This document shows positions 1 through 12,490 of a stretch of 64,000 nt of DNA, in pieces (the first letter of the stretch is position 1; each line of letters opens with the position of its first letter). The notes beneath the pieces are model-generated. The model was not told where the DNA came from, did not search any database, and saw nothing but the letters and a program-made list of their open reading frames with translations. A program made the position numbers and the translations under genes. The DNA lies in NCBI GenBank assembly GCA_028673005.1, contig CM054120.1:70977533-71041532 (forward strand), in the 5' to 3' direction. The stretch is from Tanypteryx hageni. Lineage: Eukaryota; Arthropoda; Insecta; Odonata; Petaluridae.

Positions 1-1248
1 AACTGAGGCCATTCCGATACATAGGTGAGGGCAATTTCAGCGAATATCCAGAGGCACCTCGTCTTGGAAATCCTACGCGTTGGAACGAAATCGAGGATGG
101 CGCCATTCAGGATCTCTTACAGTAGTGAGAATGCTTTGTGCGGGTGAACCAAGCTGCAGGAGGTCCCTGGGCAAGAAGTACAGGGCATGGTTTATACCTT
201 GCCATACGGCCTTATTCCTGGATCTGATGTGTCGGTTTTTAGGTTAGGAGTGCTGAGAATATTGAGGGGAGGAGAGGGATAGCGTACATTCCCTTGAGCA
301 CTGGTCGCTTTAAAAAATATTCAACCTGAGGAAACGGAACCCACATTGATGGAAGAAAAGACAAAATCCAGAGTTGCCAAATTACGGGTGAGGTTTAAAT
401 TACATTGTAGAAATCCGAGGCCGTGAATGAAAATCTCGATGAAAAATTGATCTTGGCGATTGCTGCCGATACCCTAGGTGGGAGATTCTCAGGCAGCGGA
501 TAGAGATTATAGTCTCCAAAAAGAATGTATCACATTTCCTAAAGTAAGGGTACGCAGCACCGAGTCAAAATAATTTTCAAGGACTGATAAGTGGCTATCG
601 GGGGGACGATAATAAAAGCCCGTAAAAAGTTTATCCTTCCCCGAAGTAAAATTAGGATTAACTTCTGCACAAACCTCAGTCAAACTATTTCACAGGCGGT
701 TTCCAAATCCATTCTGCTCTTTGCGGGCAGTGAGGAGTTTATAGCCTCGATAACACCACCGTCTCTGCCAACACGATTGCGGCGAAAAATTTGATGGCTG
801 CTTGAAAGGGAGAATTCACTATCACAGACACTCGGGTGTAGCTATGTCTCAGCAAGCGCGATAACCTGGAAACTCGACAATTCACCAAAGTTTACGCAAC
901 AGAGGGGATTTTGTTTTCGACACTCCTTACGTTTTGATAGTACACTCTGAGACTATTGGAATGCTGACAAAAATTGGGGCCGGGATTTACTTCCACGTCA
1001 ACTGCGAGCAACAGTAGGAAACAGGATAATTTGAGGAGATGGCAGGGCAAAGCAGGAGCAGCGGACGGTGGCGCTGTCGGGCTCCCACGACGGATGGACC
1101 TCAGGGATATAGCCTATGAACTTGTGCTACTTACATCCTGCAAACCTCCTTCCACTTATCTCTCTGTTGAACTCTTCACTCGCAGACAAATATTCATTCT
1201 CAGTGATGTGATATAAATTGTGGATAACAATCCAACCTGCTTGCTTCA
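1..1248. repeat. Monomer 1, type A
   Basis: 2A core 976-999 is intact, but a base missing in tttacgc (near 891-897) shifts the relic frame, so no long minus frame remains. The head shares ccaagctg with monomers 13, 20 and 27. Confidence 0.9.
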
Positions 1249-1548
1249 AACTGAGGCCATTCCGATACATAGGTGAGGGCAATTTCAGCGAATATCCAGA
1301 GGCACCTCGTTTTGGAAATCCTACGCGTTGGAACGAAATCGAGGATGGCGCCATTCAGGATCTCTTACAGTAGTGAGAATGCATTGTGCGGGTGAACCGA
1401 GCTGCAGGAGGTCCCTGGGCAAGAAGTACAGGGCGTGGTTTATAACTTGCCATACGGCCTTATTCCTGTATCTGATGTGTCGGTTTGTAGGTTAGGAGTG
1501 CTGAGAATATTGAGGGGAGGAGAGGGATAGCGTACATTCCCTTGAGCA

Positions 1549-2299
1549 CTGGTCGCTTTAAAAAATATTCAACCTGAGGAAACGGAACCCACATTGATGG
1601 AAGAAAAGACAAAATCCAGAGTTGCCAAATTAAGGGTGAGGTTTAACTTACATTGTAGAAATCCGAGGCCGTGAATGAAAATCTCGATGAAAAATTGATC
1701 TTGGCGATTGCTGCCGATACCCTAGGTGGGAGATTCTCAGGCAGCGGATAGAGATTATAGTCTCCAAAAAGAATGTATCACATTTCCTAAAGTAAGGGTA
1801 CGCAGCACCGAGTCAAAATAATTTTCAAGGACTGATAAGTGGCTATCGGGGGGACGATAAAAAAAGCCCGTAAAAAGTTTATCCTTCCCCGAAGTAAAAT
1901 TAGGATTAACTTCTGCACAAACCTCAGTCAAACGATTTCACAGGCGGTTTCCAAATCCATTCTGCCCTTTGCGGGCAGGGAGGAGTTTATAGCCTCGATA
2001 ACACCACCGTCTCTGCCAACACGATTGCGGCGAAAAATTTGATGGCTGCTTGAAAGGGAGAATTCACTATCACAGACACTCGGGTGTAGCTATGTCTCAG
2101 CAAGCGCGATAACCTGGAAACTCGACAATTCACCAAAGTTTGAGGCAACAGAGGAGATTTTGTTTTCGACACTCCTTACGTTTTGATGGTACACTCTGAA
2201 ACTATTGGAATGCTGACAAAAATTGGGGCCGGGATTTACTTCCACGTCAACTGCGAGCAACAGTAGGAAACGGGATAATTTGAGGAGATGGCAGGGCAA
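1549..2299 (-). pseudogene. Non-LTR retrotransposon ORF relic: leader, 2A motif, AP endonuclease (reference copy, monomer 2)
   Basis: This is the reference copy of the relic found in every monomer at the same offset (about 300-1050). Read on the minus strand it has a hydrophobic leader (2299-2249), the 2A core (2248-2225), then endonuclease landmarks: QNVRS..NK, ALAET, a TAG stop at 2092-2090 where the family normally has Trp, LHPS..DSEF, IFRRNR..GG, a TGA at 1930-1928, then in another frame TEV and GFFYRPPD (1868-1845), GDYNL (1765-1751) in a third frame, back to TRNLATLDFVFSS (LDFVFSS at 1619-1599), and a possible SDH-like triplet read as SDQ (1557-1549). The order of Asn, Glu, YRPP, GDxN and LDxVF motifs is that of EEP endonucleases of APE-type LINEs (CR1/L2-like). 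No ATG lies in frame between the upstream TAG and the 2A. No reverse transcriptase follows. It cannot make a working endonuclease. Confidence 0.85.
2225..2248 (-). other. 2A ribosome-skipping motif, DVEVNPGP (reference copy)
   Basis: Eight codons spell D-V-E-V-N-P-G-P, an exact match to the D-x-E-x-N-P-G-P consensus at which translation releases the upstream peptide between G and the last P. It sits 17 codons into the open frame, directly after a Leu-rich stretch, and 15 residues before the endonuclease Asn motif. 2A sequences at the N-terminus of LINE ORFs are known from several invertebrates. The residue before the D is Val, where active 2As mostly carry Gly, so activity is uncertain. Across the array 30 of 51 copies keep DVEVNPGP and 2 have DVEGNPGP; the others carry DEEINPGP (5), DEEVNPGP (2), NPGR (8), NPGH (2) or a one-base insertion (2). 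Confidence 0.85.
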
Positions 2300-2362
2300 A
2301 GCAGGAGCAGCGGACGGTGGCGCTGTTGGGCTCCCACGACGGATGGACCTCGGGGATATAGC

Positions 2363-2797
2363 CTATGAACTTGTGCTACTTCCATCCTGCAAACCTCCTT
2401 CCACTTATCTCTCTGTTGAACTCTTCATTTGCAGAAAAATATTCATTCTCAGTGATGTGATATAAATTGTGGATAACAATCCAGCCTGCTTGCTTCAAAC
2501 TGAGGCCATTCCGGTACATAGGTGAGGGCAATTTCAGCGTATATCCAGAGGCATCTCATCTTGGAAATCCTACTCGTTGGAACGAAATCGAGGATGGTGC
2601 CATTTAGGATCTCGTACAGTAGTGAGAGTGCTTTGTGCGGGTGAACCGAGCTGCAGGAGGTCCCTGGGCAAGAAGTACAGGGCGTGGTTTATACCTTGCC
2701 ATACTGCCTTATTCCTGGATCTGATGTTTCGGTTTTTAGGTTAGGAGTGCTGAGAATATTGAGGGGAGGAGAGGGATAGCGTACATTCCCTTGAGCA
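2363..2797. other. Unassigned segment between endonuclease relics (reference)
   Basis: This stretch spans the monomer 2/3 boundary, between the N-terminal leader of one relic and the SDQ end of the next. The same stretch recurs in every unit. I recognise no protein, RNA gene, poly-A tail or target-site duplication in it. On the minus strand a 75-codon ATG frame is open in some subtypes and closed by an in-frame TGA in others (the cacctcgt versus catctcat difference). It could be the element's 5' untranslated region, sequence downstream of the endonuclease, or unrelated DNA captured when the unit formed. Confidence 0.6.
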
Positions 2798-3746
2798 CTG
2801 GTCGCTTTAAAAAATATTCAACCTGAGGGAACGGAACCCACATTTATGGAAGAAAAGACAAAATCCAGAGTTGCCAAATTACGGGTGGGGTTTAAATTAC
2901 ATTGTAGAAATCTGAGGCCGTGAATGAAAATCTCGATGAAAAATTGATCTTGGCGATTGCTGCCGATACCCTAGGTGGGAGATTCTCAGGCAGCGGATAG
3001 AGATTATAGTCTCCAAAAAGAATGTATCACATTTCCTAAAGTAAGGGTACGCAGCACAGAGTCAAAATAATTTTCAAGGACTGATAAGTGGCTATCGGGG
3101 GGACGATAAAAAAAGCCCGTAAAAAGTTTATCCTTCCCCGAAGTAAAATTAGGATTAACTTCTGCACAAACCTCAGTCAAACTATTTCACAGGCGGTTTC
3201 CAAATCCATTCTGCTCTTTGCGTGCAGGGAGGAGTTTATAGCCTCGATAACACCACCGTCTCTGCCAACACGATTGCGGCGAAAAATTTGATGGCTGCTT
3301 GAAAAGGAGAATTCACTATCACAGACACTCGGGTGTAGCTATGTCTCAGCAAGCGCGATAACCTGGAAACTCGACAATTCACCAAAGTTTGAGGCAACAG
3401 AGGAGATTTTGTTTTCGACACTCCTTACGTTTTGATAGTACGCTCTGAAACTATTGGAATGCTGACAAAAATTTGGGCCGGGATTTACTTCCACGTCAAC
3501 TGCGAGCAACAGTAGGAAACGGGATAATTTGAGGAGATGGCAGGGCAAAGCAGGAGCAGCGGACGGTGGCGCTGTCGGGCTCCCACGACGGATGGAACTC
3601 AGGGATATAGCCTATGAACTTGTGCTACTTACATCCTGCAAACCTCCTTCCACATATCTCTCTGTTGAACTCTTCACTCGCAGACAAATATTCATTCTCA
3701 GTGATGTGATATAAATTGTGGATAACAATCCAACCTGCTTGCTTCA
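2498..3746. repeat. Monomer 3, type C-like with intact 2A
   Basis: 2A core 3474-3497 DVEVNPGP, unlike later C units that end NPGR. It shares gcgtgcaggg with C units but keeps a B-like stretch around 3340-3420. Private bases: tctgaggccg (about 2911), ggatggaact (about 3591) and cacatatctc (about 3651). Confidence 0.88.
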
Positions 3747-4994
3747 AACTGAGGCCATTCCGATACATAGTTGAGGGCAATTTCAGCGAATATCCAGAGG
3801 CACCTCGTCTTGGAAATCCTACGCGTTGGAACGAAATCGAGGATGGCGCCATTCAGGATCTCTTACAGTAGTGAGAATGTTTTGTGCGGGTGAACCGAGC
3901 TGCAGGAGGTCCCTGGGCAAGAAGTACAGGGCGTGGTTTATACCTTGCCATACGGCCTTATTCCTGTATCTGATGTGTCGGTTTTTAGGTTAGGAGTGCT
4001 GAGAATATTGAGGGGAGGAGAGGGATAGCGTACATTCCCTTGAGCACTGGTCGCTTTAAAAAATATTCAACCTGAGGAAACGGAACCCACATTGATGGAA
4101 GAAAAGACAAAATCCAGAGTTGCCAAATTACGGGTGAGGTTTAAATTACATTGTAGAAATCCGAGGCCGTGAATGAAAATCTCGATGAAAAATTGATCTT
4201 GGCGATTGCTGCCGATACCCTAGGTGGGAGATTCTCAGGCAGCGGATAGAGATTATAGTCTCCAAAAAGAATGTATCACATTTCCTAAAGTAAGGGTACG
4301 CAGCACCGAGTCAAAATAATTTTCAAGGACTGATAAGTGGCTATCGGGGGGACGATAATAAAAGCCCGTAAAAAGTTTATCCTTCCCCGAAGTAAAATTA
4401 GGATTAACTTCTGCACAAACCTCAGTCAAACTATTTCACAGGCGGTTTCCAAATCCATTCTGCTCTTTGCGGGCAGTGAGGAGTTTATAGCCTCGATAAC
4501 ACCACCGTCTCTGCCAACACGATTGCGGCGAAAAATTTGATGGCTGCTTGAAAAGGAGAATTCACTATCACAGACACTCGGGTGTAGCTATGTCTCAGCA
4601 AGCGCGATAACCTGGAAACTCGACAATTCACCAAAGTTTACGCAACAGAGGGGATTTTGTTTTCGACACTCCTTACATTTTGATAGTACACTCTGAGACT
4701 ATTGGAATGCTGACAAAAATTGGGGCCGGGATTTACTTCCACGTCAACTGCGAGCAACAGTAGGAAACAGGATAATTTGAGGAGATGGCAGGGCAAAGCA
4801 GGAGCAGCGGACGGTGGCGCTGTCGGGCTCCCACGACGGATGGACCTCAGGGATATAGCCTATGAACTTGTGCTACTTACATCCTGCAAACCTCCTTCCA
4901 CTTATCTCTCTGTTGAACTCTTCACTCGCAGACAAATATTCATTCTCAGTGATGTGATATAAATTGTGGATAACAATCCAACCTGCTTGCTTCA
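3747..4994. repeat. Monomer 4, type A
   Basis: 2A core 4722-4745 intact; A-type one-base loss near 4637. Private catagttgag in the head (about 3767) and ccttacattt (about 4671). Confidence 0.9.
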
Positions 4995-6243
4995 AACTGA
5001 GGCCATTCCGATACATAGGTGAGGGCAATTTCAGCGAATATCCAGAGGCACCTCGTCTTGGAAATCCTACGCGTTGGAACGAAATCGAGGATGGCGCCAT
5101 TCAGGATCTCTTACAGTAGTGAGAATGCTTTGTGCGGGTGAACCGAGCTGCAGGAGGTCCCTGGGCAAGAAGTACAGGGCGTGGTTTATAACTTGCCATA
5201 CGGCCTTATTCCTGTATCTGATGTGTCGGTTTGTAGGTTAGGAGTGCTGAGAATATTGAGGGGAGGAGAGGGATAGTGTACATTCCCTTGAGCACTGGTC
5301 GCTTTAAAAAATATTCAACCTGAGGAAACGGAACCCACATTGATGGAAGAAAAGACAAAATCCAGAGTTGCCAAATTAAGGGTGAGGTTTAACTTACATT
5401 GTAGAAATCCGAGGCCGTGAATGAAAATCTCGATGAAAAATTGATCTTGGCGATTGCTGCCGATACCCTAGGTGGGAGATTCTCAGGCAGCGGATAGAGA
5501 TTATAGTCTCCAAAAAGAATGTATCACATTTCCTAAAGTAAGGGTACGCAGCACCGAGTCAAAATAATTTTCAAGGACTGATAAGTGGCTATCGGGGGGA
5601 CGATAAAAAAAGCCCGTAAAAAGTTTATCCTTCCCCGAAGTAAAATTAGGATTAACTTCTGCACAAACCTCAGTCAAACGATTTCACAGGCGGTTTCCAA
5701 ATCCATTCTGCCCTTTGCGGGCAGGGAGGAGTTTATAGCCTCGATAACACCACCGTCTCTGCCAACACGATTGCGGCGAAAAATTTGATGGCTGCTTGAA
5801 AGGGAGAATTCACTATCACAGACACTCGGGTGTAGCTATGTCTCAGCAAGCGCGATAACCTGGAAACTCGACAATTCACCAAAGTTTGAGGCAACAGAGG
5901 AGATTTTGTTTTCGACACTCCTTACGTTTTGATGGTACACTCTGAAACTATTGGAATGCTGACAAAAATTGGGGCCGGGATTTACTTCCACGTCAACTGC
6001 GAGCAACAGTAGGAAACGGGATAATTTGAGGAGATGGCAGGGCAAAGCAGGAGCAGCGGACGGTGGCGCTGTTGGGCTCCCACGACGGATGGACCTCGGG
6101 GATATAGCCTATGAACTTGTGCTACTTCCATCCTGCAAACCTCCTTCCACTTATCTCTCTGTTGAACTCTTCATTTGCAGAAAAATATTCATTCTCAGTG
6201 ATGTGATATAAATTGTGGATAACAATCCAGCCTGCTTGCTTCA
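4995..6243. repeat. Monomer 5, type B
   Basis: 2A core 5971-5994 DVEVNPGP. The translated relic frame equals that of monomer 2. Carries tagtgtac near 5275 where most units have tagcgtac. Confidence 0.9.
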
Positions 6244-7493
6244 AACTGAGGCCATTCCGGTACATAGGTGAGGGCAATTTCAGCGTATATCCAGAGGCAT
6301 CTCATCTTGGAAATCCTACTCGTTGGAACGAAATCGAGGATGGTGCCATTTAGGATCTCGTACAGTAGTGAGAGTGCTTTGTGCGGGTGAACCGAGCTGC
6401 AGGAGGTCCCTGGGCAAGAAGTACAGGGCGTGGTTTATACCTTGCCATACTGCCTTATTCCTGGATCTGATGTTTCGGTTTTTAGGTTAGGAGTGCTGAG
6501 AATATTGAGGGGAGGAGAGGGATAGCGTACATTCCCTTGAGCACTGGTCGCTTTAAAAAAATATTCAACCTGAGGAAACGGAACCCACATTGATGGAGGA
6601 AAAGACAAAATCCAGAGTTGCCAAATTACGGGTGAGGTTTAAATTACATTGTAGAAATCCGAGGCCGTGAATGAAAATCTCGATGAAAAATTGATCTTGG
6701 CGATTGCTGCCGATACCCTAGGTGGGAGATTCTCAGGCAGCGGATAGAGATTATAGTCTCCAAAAAGAATGTATCACATTTCCTAAAGTAAGGGTACGCA
6801 GCACCGAGTCAAAATAATTTTCAAGGACTGATAAGTGGCTATCGGGGGGACGATAAAAAAAGCCCGTAAAAAGTTTATCCTTCCCCGAAGTAAAATTAGG
6901 ATTAACTTCTGCACAAACCTCAGTCAAACGATTTCACAGGCGGTTTCCAAATCCATTCTGCTCTTTGCGGGCAGGGAGGAGTTTATAGCCTCGATAACAC
7001 CACCGTCTCTGCCAACACGATTGCGGTGAAAAATTTGATGGCTGCTTGAAAAGGAGAATTCACTATCACAGACACTCGGGTGTAGCTATGTCTCAGCAAG
7101 CGCGATAACGTGGAAACTCGACAATTCACCAAAGTTTGAGGCAACATAGGAGATTTTGTTTTCGAAACTCCTTACGTTTTGATAGTACACTCTGAAACTA
7201 TTGGAATGCTGACAAAATTTGGGGCCGGGATTTATTTCCTCGTCAACTGCGAGCAACAGTAGGAAACGGGATAATTTGAGGAGATGGCAGGGCAAAGCAG
7301 GAGCAGCGGACGGTGGAGCTGTCGGGCTCCCACGATGGATGGACCTCGGGGATATAGCCTATGAACTTGTGCTACTTCCATCCTGCAAACCTCCTTCCAC
7401 TTATCTCTCTGTCGAACTCTTCATTTGCAGAAAAATATTCATTCTCAGTGATGTGATATAAATTGTGGATAACAATCCAACCTGCTTGCTTCA
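6244..7493. repeat. Monomer 6, type E
   Basis: 1,250 bp because of a seven-A run near 6554. 2A core 7221-7244 reads DEEINPGP, losing the Val of the consensus. NVRSFENK in the endonuclease start. Confidence 0.9.
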
Positions 7494-8742
7494 AACTGAG
7501 GCCATTCCGATACATAGGTGAGGGCAATTTCAGCGTATATCCAGAGGCATCTCATCTTGGAAATCCTACGCGTTGGAACGAAATCGAGGATGGCGCCATT
7601 CAGGATCTCGTACAGTAGTGAGAGTGCTTTGTGCGGGTGAACCGAGCTGCAGGAGGTCCCTGGGCAAGAAGTACAGGGCGTGGTTTATACCTTGCCATAC
7701 GGCCTTATTCCTGTATCTGATGTGTCGGTTTGTAGGTTAGGAGTGCTGAGAATATTGAGGGGAGGAGAGGGATAGCGTACATTCCCTTGAGCACTGGTCG
7801 CTTTAAAAAATATTCAACCTGAGGGAACGGAACCCACATTTATGGAAGAAAAGACAAAATCCAGAGTTGCCAAATTACGGGTGGGGTTTAAATTACATTG
7901 TAGAAATCCGAGGCCGTGAATGAAAATCTCGATGAAAAATTGATCTTGGCGATTGCTGCCGATACCCTAGGTGGGAGATTCTCAGGCAGCGGATAGAGAT
8001 TATAGTCTCCAAAAAGAATGTATCACATTTCCTAAAGTAAGGGTACGCAGCACAGAGTCAAAATAATTTTCAAGGACTGATAAGTGGCTATCGGGGGGAC
8101 GATAAAAAAAGCCCGTAAAAAGTTTATCCTTCCCCGAAGTAAAATTAGGATTAACTTCTGCACAAACCTCAGTCAAACTATTTCACAGGCGGTTTCCAAA
8201 TCCATTCTGCTCTTTGCGTGCAGGGAGGAGTTTATAGCCTCGATAACACCACCGTCTCTGCCAACACGATTGCGGCGAAAAATTTGATGGCTGCTTGAAA
8301 AGGAGAATTCACTATCACAGACACTCGGGTGTAGCTATGTCTCTGCAAGCGTGATAATGTGGAAACTCGACAATTCACCAAAGTTTGAGTCAACAGAGGA
8401 GATTTTGATTTCGACACTCCTTACGTTTTGATAGTACGCTCTGAAACTATTGGAATGCTGACAAAAATTGCGGCCGGGATTTACTTCCACGTCAACTGCA
8501 AGCAATAGTAGGAAACGGGATAATTTGAGGAGATGGCAGGGCAAAGCAGGAGCAGCGGACGGTGGCGCTGTCGGGCTCCCACGACGGATGGACCTCAGGG
8601 ATATAGCCTATGAACTTGTGCTACTTACATCCTGCAAACCTCCTTCCACTTATCTCTCTGTTGAACTCTTCACTCGCAGACAAATATTCATTCTCAGTGA
8701 TGTGATATAAATTGTGGATAACAATCCAACCTGCTTGCTTCA
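7494..8742. repeat. Monomer 7, type C
   Basis: 2A core 8470-8493 ends NPGR, so the final Pro needed for skipping is lost. Carries tctctgcaagcg near the stop and aagtttgagtc near 8381. Confidence 0.9.
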
Positions 8743-9991
8743 AACTGAGGCCATTCCGATACATAGGTGAGGGCAATTTCAGCGAATATCCAGAGGCACC
8801 TCGTCTTGGAAATCCTACGCGTTGGAACGAAATCGAGGATGGCGCCATTCAGGATCTCTTACAGTAGTGAGAATGCATTGTGCGGGTGAACCGAGCTGCA
8901 GGAGGTCCCTGGGCAAGAAGTACAGGGCGTGGTTTATAACTTGCCATACGGCCTTATTCCTGTATCTGATGTGTCGGTTTGTAGGTTAGGAGTGCTGAGA
9001 ATATTGAGGGGAGGAGAGGGATAGTGTACATTCCCTTGAGCACTGGTCGCTTTAAAAAATATTCAACCTGAGGAAACGGAACCCACATTGATGGAAGAAA
9101 AGACAAAATCCAGAGTTGCCAAATTAAGGGTGAGGTTTAACTTACATTGTAGAAATCCGAGGCCGTGAATGAAAATCTCGATGAAAAATTGATCTTGGCG
9201 ATTGCTGCCGATACCCTAGGTGGGAGATTCTCAGGCAGCGGATAGAGATTATAGTCTCCAAAAAGAATGTATCACATTTCCTAAAGTAAGGGTACGCAGC
9301 ACCGAGTCAAAATAATTTTCAAGGACTGATAAGTGGCTATCGGGGGGACGATAAAAAAAGCCCGTAAAAAGTTTATCCTTCCCCGAAGTAAAATTAGGAT
9401 TAACTTCTGCACAAACCTCAGTCAAACGATTTCACAGGCGGTTTCCAAATCCATTCTGCCCTTTGCGGGCAGGGAGGAGTTTATAGCCTCGATAACACCA
9501 CCGTCTCTGCCAACACGATTGCGGCGAAAAATTTGATGGCTGCTTGAAAGGGAGAATTCACTATCACAGACACTCGGGTGTAGCTATGTCTCAGCAAGCG
9601 CGATAACCTGGAAACTCGACAATTCACCAAAGTTTGAGGCAACAGAGGAGATTTTGTTTTCGACACTCCTTACGTTTTGATGGTACACTCTGAAACTATT
9701 GGAATGCTGACAAAAATTGGGGCCGGGATTTACTTCCACGTCAACTGCGAGCAACAGTAGGAAACGGGATAATTTGAGGAGATGGCAGGGCAAAGCAGGA
9801 GCAGCGGACGGTGGCGCTGTTGGGCTCCCACGACGGATGGACCTCGGGGATATAGCCTATGAACTTGTGCTACTTCCATCCTGCAAACCTCCTTCCACTT
9901 ATCTCTCTGTTGAACTCTTCATTTGCAGAAAAATATTCATTCTCAGTGATGTGATATAAATTGTGGATAACAATCCAGCCTGCTTGCTTCA
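8743..9991. repeat. Monomer 8, type B
   Basis: 2A core 9719-9742 DVEVNPGP. Closes copy 1 of the E-C-B block. Confidence 0.9.
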
Positions 9992-11241
9992 AACTGAGGC
10001 CATTCCGGTACATAGGTGAGGGCAATTTCAGCGTATATCCAGAGGCATCTCATCTTGGAAATCCTACTCGTTGGAACGAAATCGAGGATGGTGCCATTTA
10101 GGATCTCGTACAGTAGTGAGAGTGCTTTGTGCGGGTGAACCGAGCTGCAGGAGGTCCCTGGGCAAGAAGTACAGGGCGTGGTTTATACCTTGCCATACTG
10201 CCTTATTCCTGGATCTGATGTTTCGGTTTTTAGGTTAGGAGTGCTGAGAATATTGAGGGGAGGAGAGGGATAGCGTACATTCCCTTGAGCACTGGTCGCT
10301 TTAAAAAAATATTCAACCTGAGGAAACGGAACCCACATTGATGGAGGAAAAGACAAAATCCAGAGTTGCCAAATTACGGGTGAGGTTTAAATTACATTGT
10401 AGAAATCCGAGGCCGTGAATGAAAATCTCGATGAAAAATTGATCTTGGCGATTGCTGCCGATACCCTAGGTGGGAGATTCTCAGGCAGCGGATAGAGATT
10501 ATAGTCTCCAAAAAGAATGTATCACATTTCCTAAAGTAAGGGTACGCAGCACCGAGTCAAAATAATTTTCAAGGACTGATAAGTGGCTATCGGGGGGACG
10601 ATAAAAAAAGCCCGTAAAAAGTTTATCCTTCCCCGAAGTAAAATTAGGATTAACTTCTGCACAAACCTCAGTCAAACGATTTCACAGGCGGTTTCCAAAT
10701 CCATTCTGCTCTTTGCGGGCAGGGAGGAGTTTATAGCCTCGATAACACCACCGTCTCTGCCAACACGATTGCGGTGAAAAATTTGATGGCTGCTTGAAAA
10801 GGAGAATTCACTATCACAGACACTCGGGTGTAGCTATGTCTCAGCAAGCGCGATAACGTGGAAACTCGACAATTCACCAAAGTTTGAGGCAACATAGGAG
10901 ATTTTGTTTTCGAAACTCCTTACGTTTTGATAGTACACTCTGAAACTATTGGAATGCTGACAAAATTTGGGGCCGGGATTTATTTCCTCGTCAACTGCGA
11001 GCAACAGTAGGAAACGGGATAATTTGAGGAGATGGCAGGGCAAAGCAGGAGCAGCGGACGGTGGAGCTGTCGGGCTCCCACGATGGATGGACCTCGGGGA
11101 TATAGCCTATGAACTTGTGCTACTTCCATCCTGCAAACCTCCTTCCACTTATCTCTCTGTCGAACTCTTCATTTGCAGAAAAATATTCATTCTCAGTGAT
11201 GTGATATAAATTGTGGATAACAATCCAACCTGCTTGCTTCA
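9992..11241. repeat. Monomer 9, type E
   Basis: 1,250 bp; 2A core 10969-10992 DEEINPGP. Its tail (11085-11241) is the likely donor type for the tail of monomer 16. Confidence 0.9.
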
Positions 11242-12490
11242 AACTGAGGCCATTCCGATACATAGGTGAGGGCAATTTCAGCGTATATCCAGAGGCATCT
11301 CATCTTGGAAATCCTACGCGTTGGAACGAAATCGAGGATGGCGCCATTCAGGATCTCGTACAGTAGTGAGAGTGCTTTGTGCGGGTGAACCGAGCTGCAG
11401 GAGGTCCCTGGGCAAGAAGTACAGGGCGTGGTTTATACCTTGCCATACGGCCTTATTCCTGTATCTGATGTGTCGGTTTGTAGGTTAGGAGTGCTGAGAA
11501 TATTGAGGGGAGGAGAGGGATAGCGTACATTCCCTTGAGCACTGGTCGCTTTAAAAAATATTCAACCTGAGGGAACGGAACCCACATTTATGGAAGAAAA
11601 GACAAAATCCAGAGTTGCCAAATTACGGGTGGGGTTTAAATTACATTGTAGAAATCCGAGGCCGTGAATGAAAATCTCGATGAAAAATTGATCTTGGCGA
11701 TTGCTGCCGATACCCTAGGTGGGAGATTCTCAGGCAGCGGATAGAGATTATAGTCTCCAAAAAGAATGTATCACATTTCCTAAAGTAAGGGTACGCAGCA
11801 CAGAGTCAAAATAATTTTCAAGGACTGATAAGTGGCTATCGGGGGGACGATAAAAAAAGCCCGTAAAAAGTTTATCCTTCCCCGAAGTAAAATTAGGATT
11901 AACTTCTGCACAAACCTCAGTCAAACTATTTCACAGGCGGTTTCCAAATCCATTCTGCTCTTTGCGTGCAGGGAGGAGTTTATAGCCTCGATAACACCAC
12001 CGTCTCTGCCAACACGATTGCGGCGAAAAATTTGATGGCTGCTTGAAAAGGAGAATTCACTATCACAGACACTCGGGTGTAGCTATGTCTCTGCAAGCGT
12101 GATAATGTGGAAACTCGACAATTCACCAAAGTTTGAGTCAACAGAGGAGATTTTGATTTCGACACTCCTTACGTTTTGATAGTACGCTCTGAAACTATTG
12201 GAATGCTGACAAAAATTGCGGCCGGGATTTACTTCCACGTCAACTGCAAGCAATAGTAGGAAACGGGATAATTTGAGGAGATGGCAGGGCAAAGCAGGAG
12301 CAGCGGACGGTGGCGCTGTCGGGCTCCCACGACGGATGGACCTCAGGGATATAGCCTATGAACTTGTGCTACTTACATCCTGCAAACCTCCTTCCACTTA
12401 TCTCTCTGTTGAACTCTTCACTCGCAGACAAATATTCATTCTCAGTGATGTGATATAAATTGTGGATAACAATCCAACCTGCTTGCTTCA
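11242..12490. repeat. Monomer 10, type C
   Basis: 2A core 12218-12241 ends NPGR. Partner of monomer 17 in the 7-unit duplication and of monomer 7 in the 3-unit one. Confidence 0.9.

Larger units (their letters stand above)
1249..2497. repeat. Monomer 2, type B (reference)
   Basis: 2A core 2225-2248, DVEVNPGP; relic frame open from leader to the TAG at 2090-2092. Tail ttcatttgcag. Confidence 0.9.

Noticed and set aside
78..85. CENP-B-box-like core cgttggaa, repeated in many units
   Set aside because: Eight bases match the box core, but the flanking essential positions (TTCG and CGGG) do not; it cannot support a centromere claim.
1839..2042. 67-codon plus-strand frame in most monomers
   Set aside because: GTG start, antisense to the YRPP part of the endonuclease relic, no recognisable domain.
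1987..2172. 61-codon minus-strand frame
   Set aside because: Alternative frame overlapping the relic's 2A-endonuclease frame; a shadow of it.
2223..2465. 80-codon plus-strand frame, kept in most monomers
   Set aside because: Starts at TTG, with its first ATG only about 40 codons before the end. It lies antisense to the 2A leader, and its preservation follows from array homogenisation. No family recognised.
4873..5100. 75-codon minus-strand frame with a true ATG
   Set aside because: Open only where the head has cacctcgt; other subtypes have a TGA in the same frame, and it spans the monomer joint. No homology recognised.
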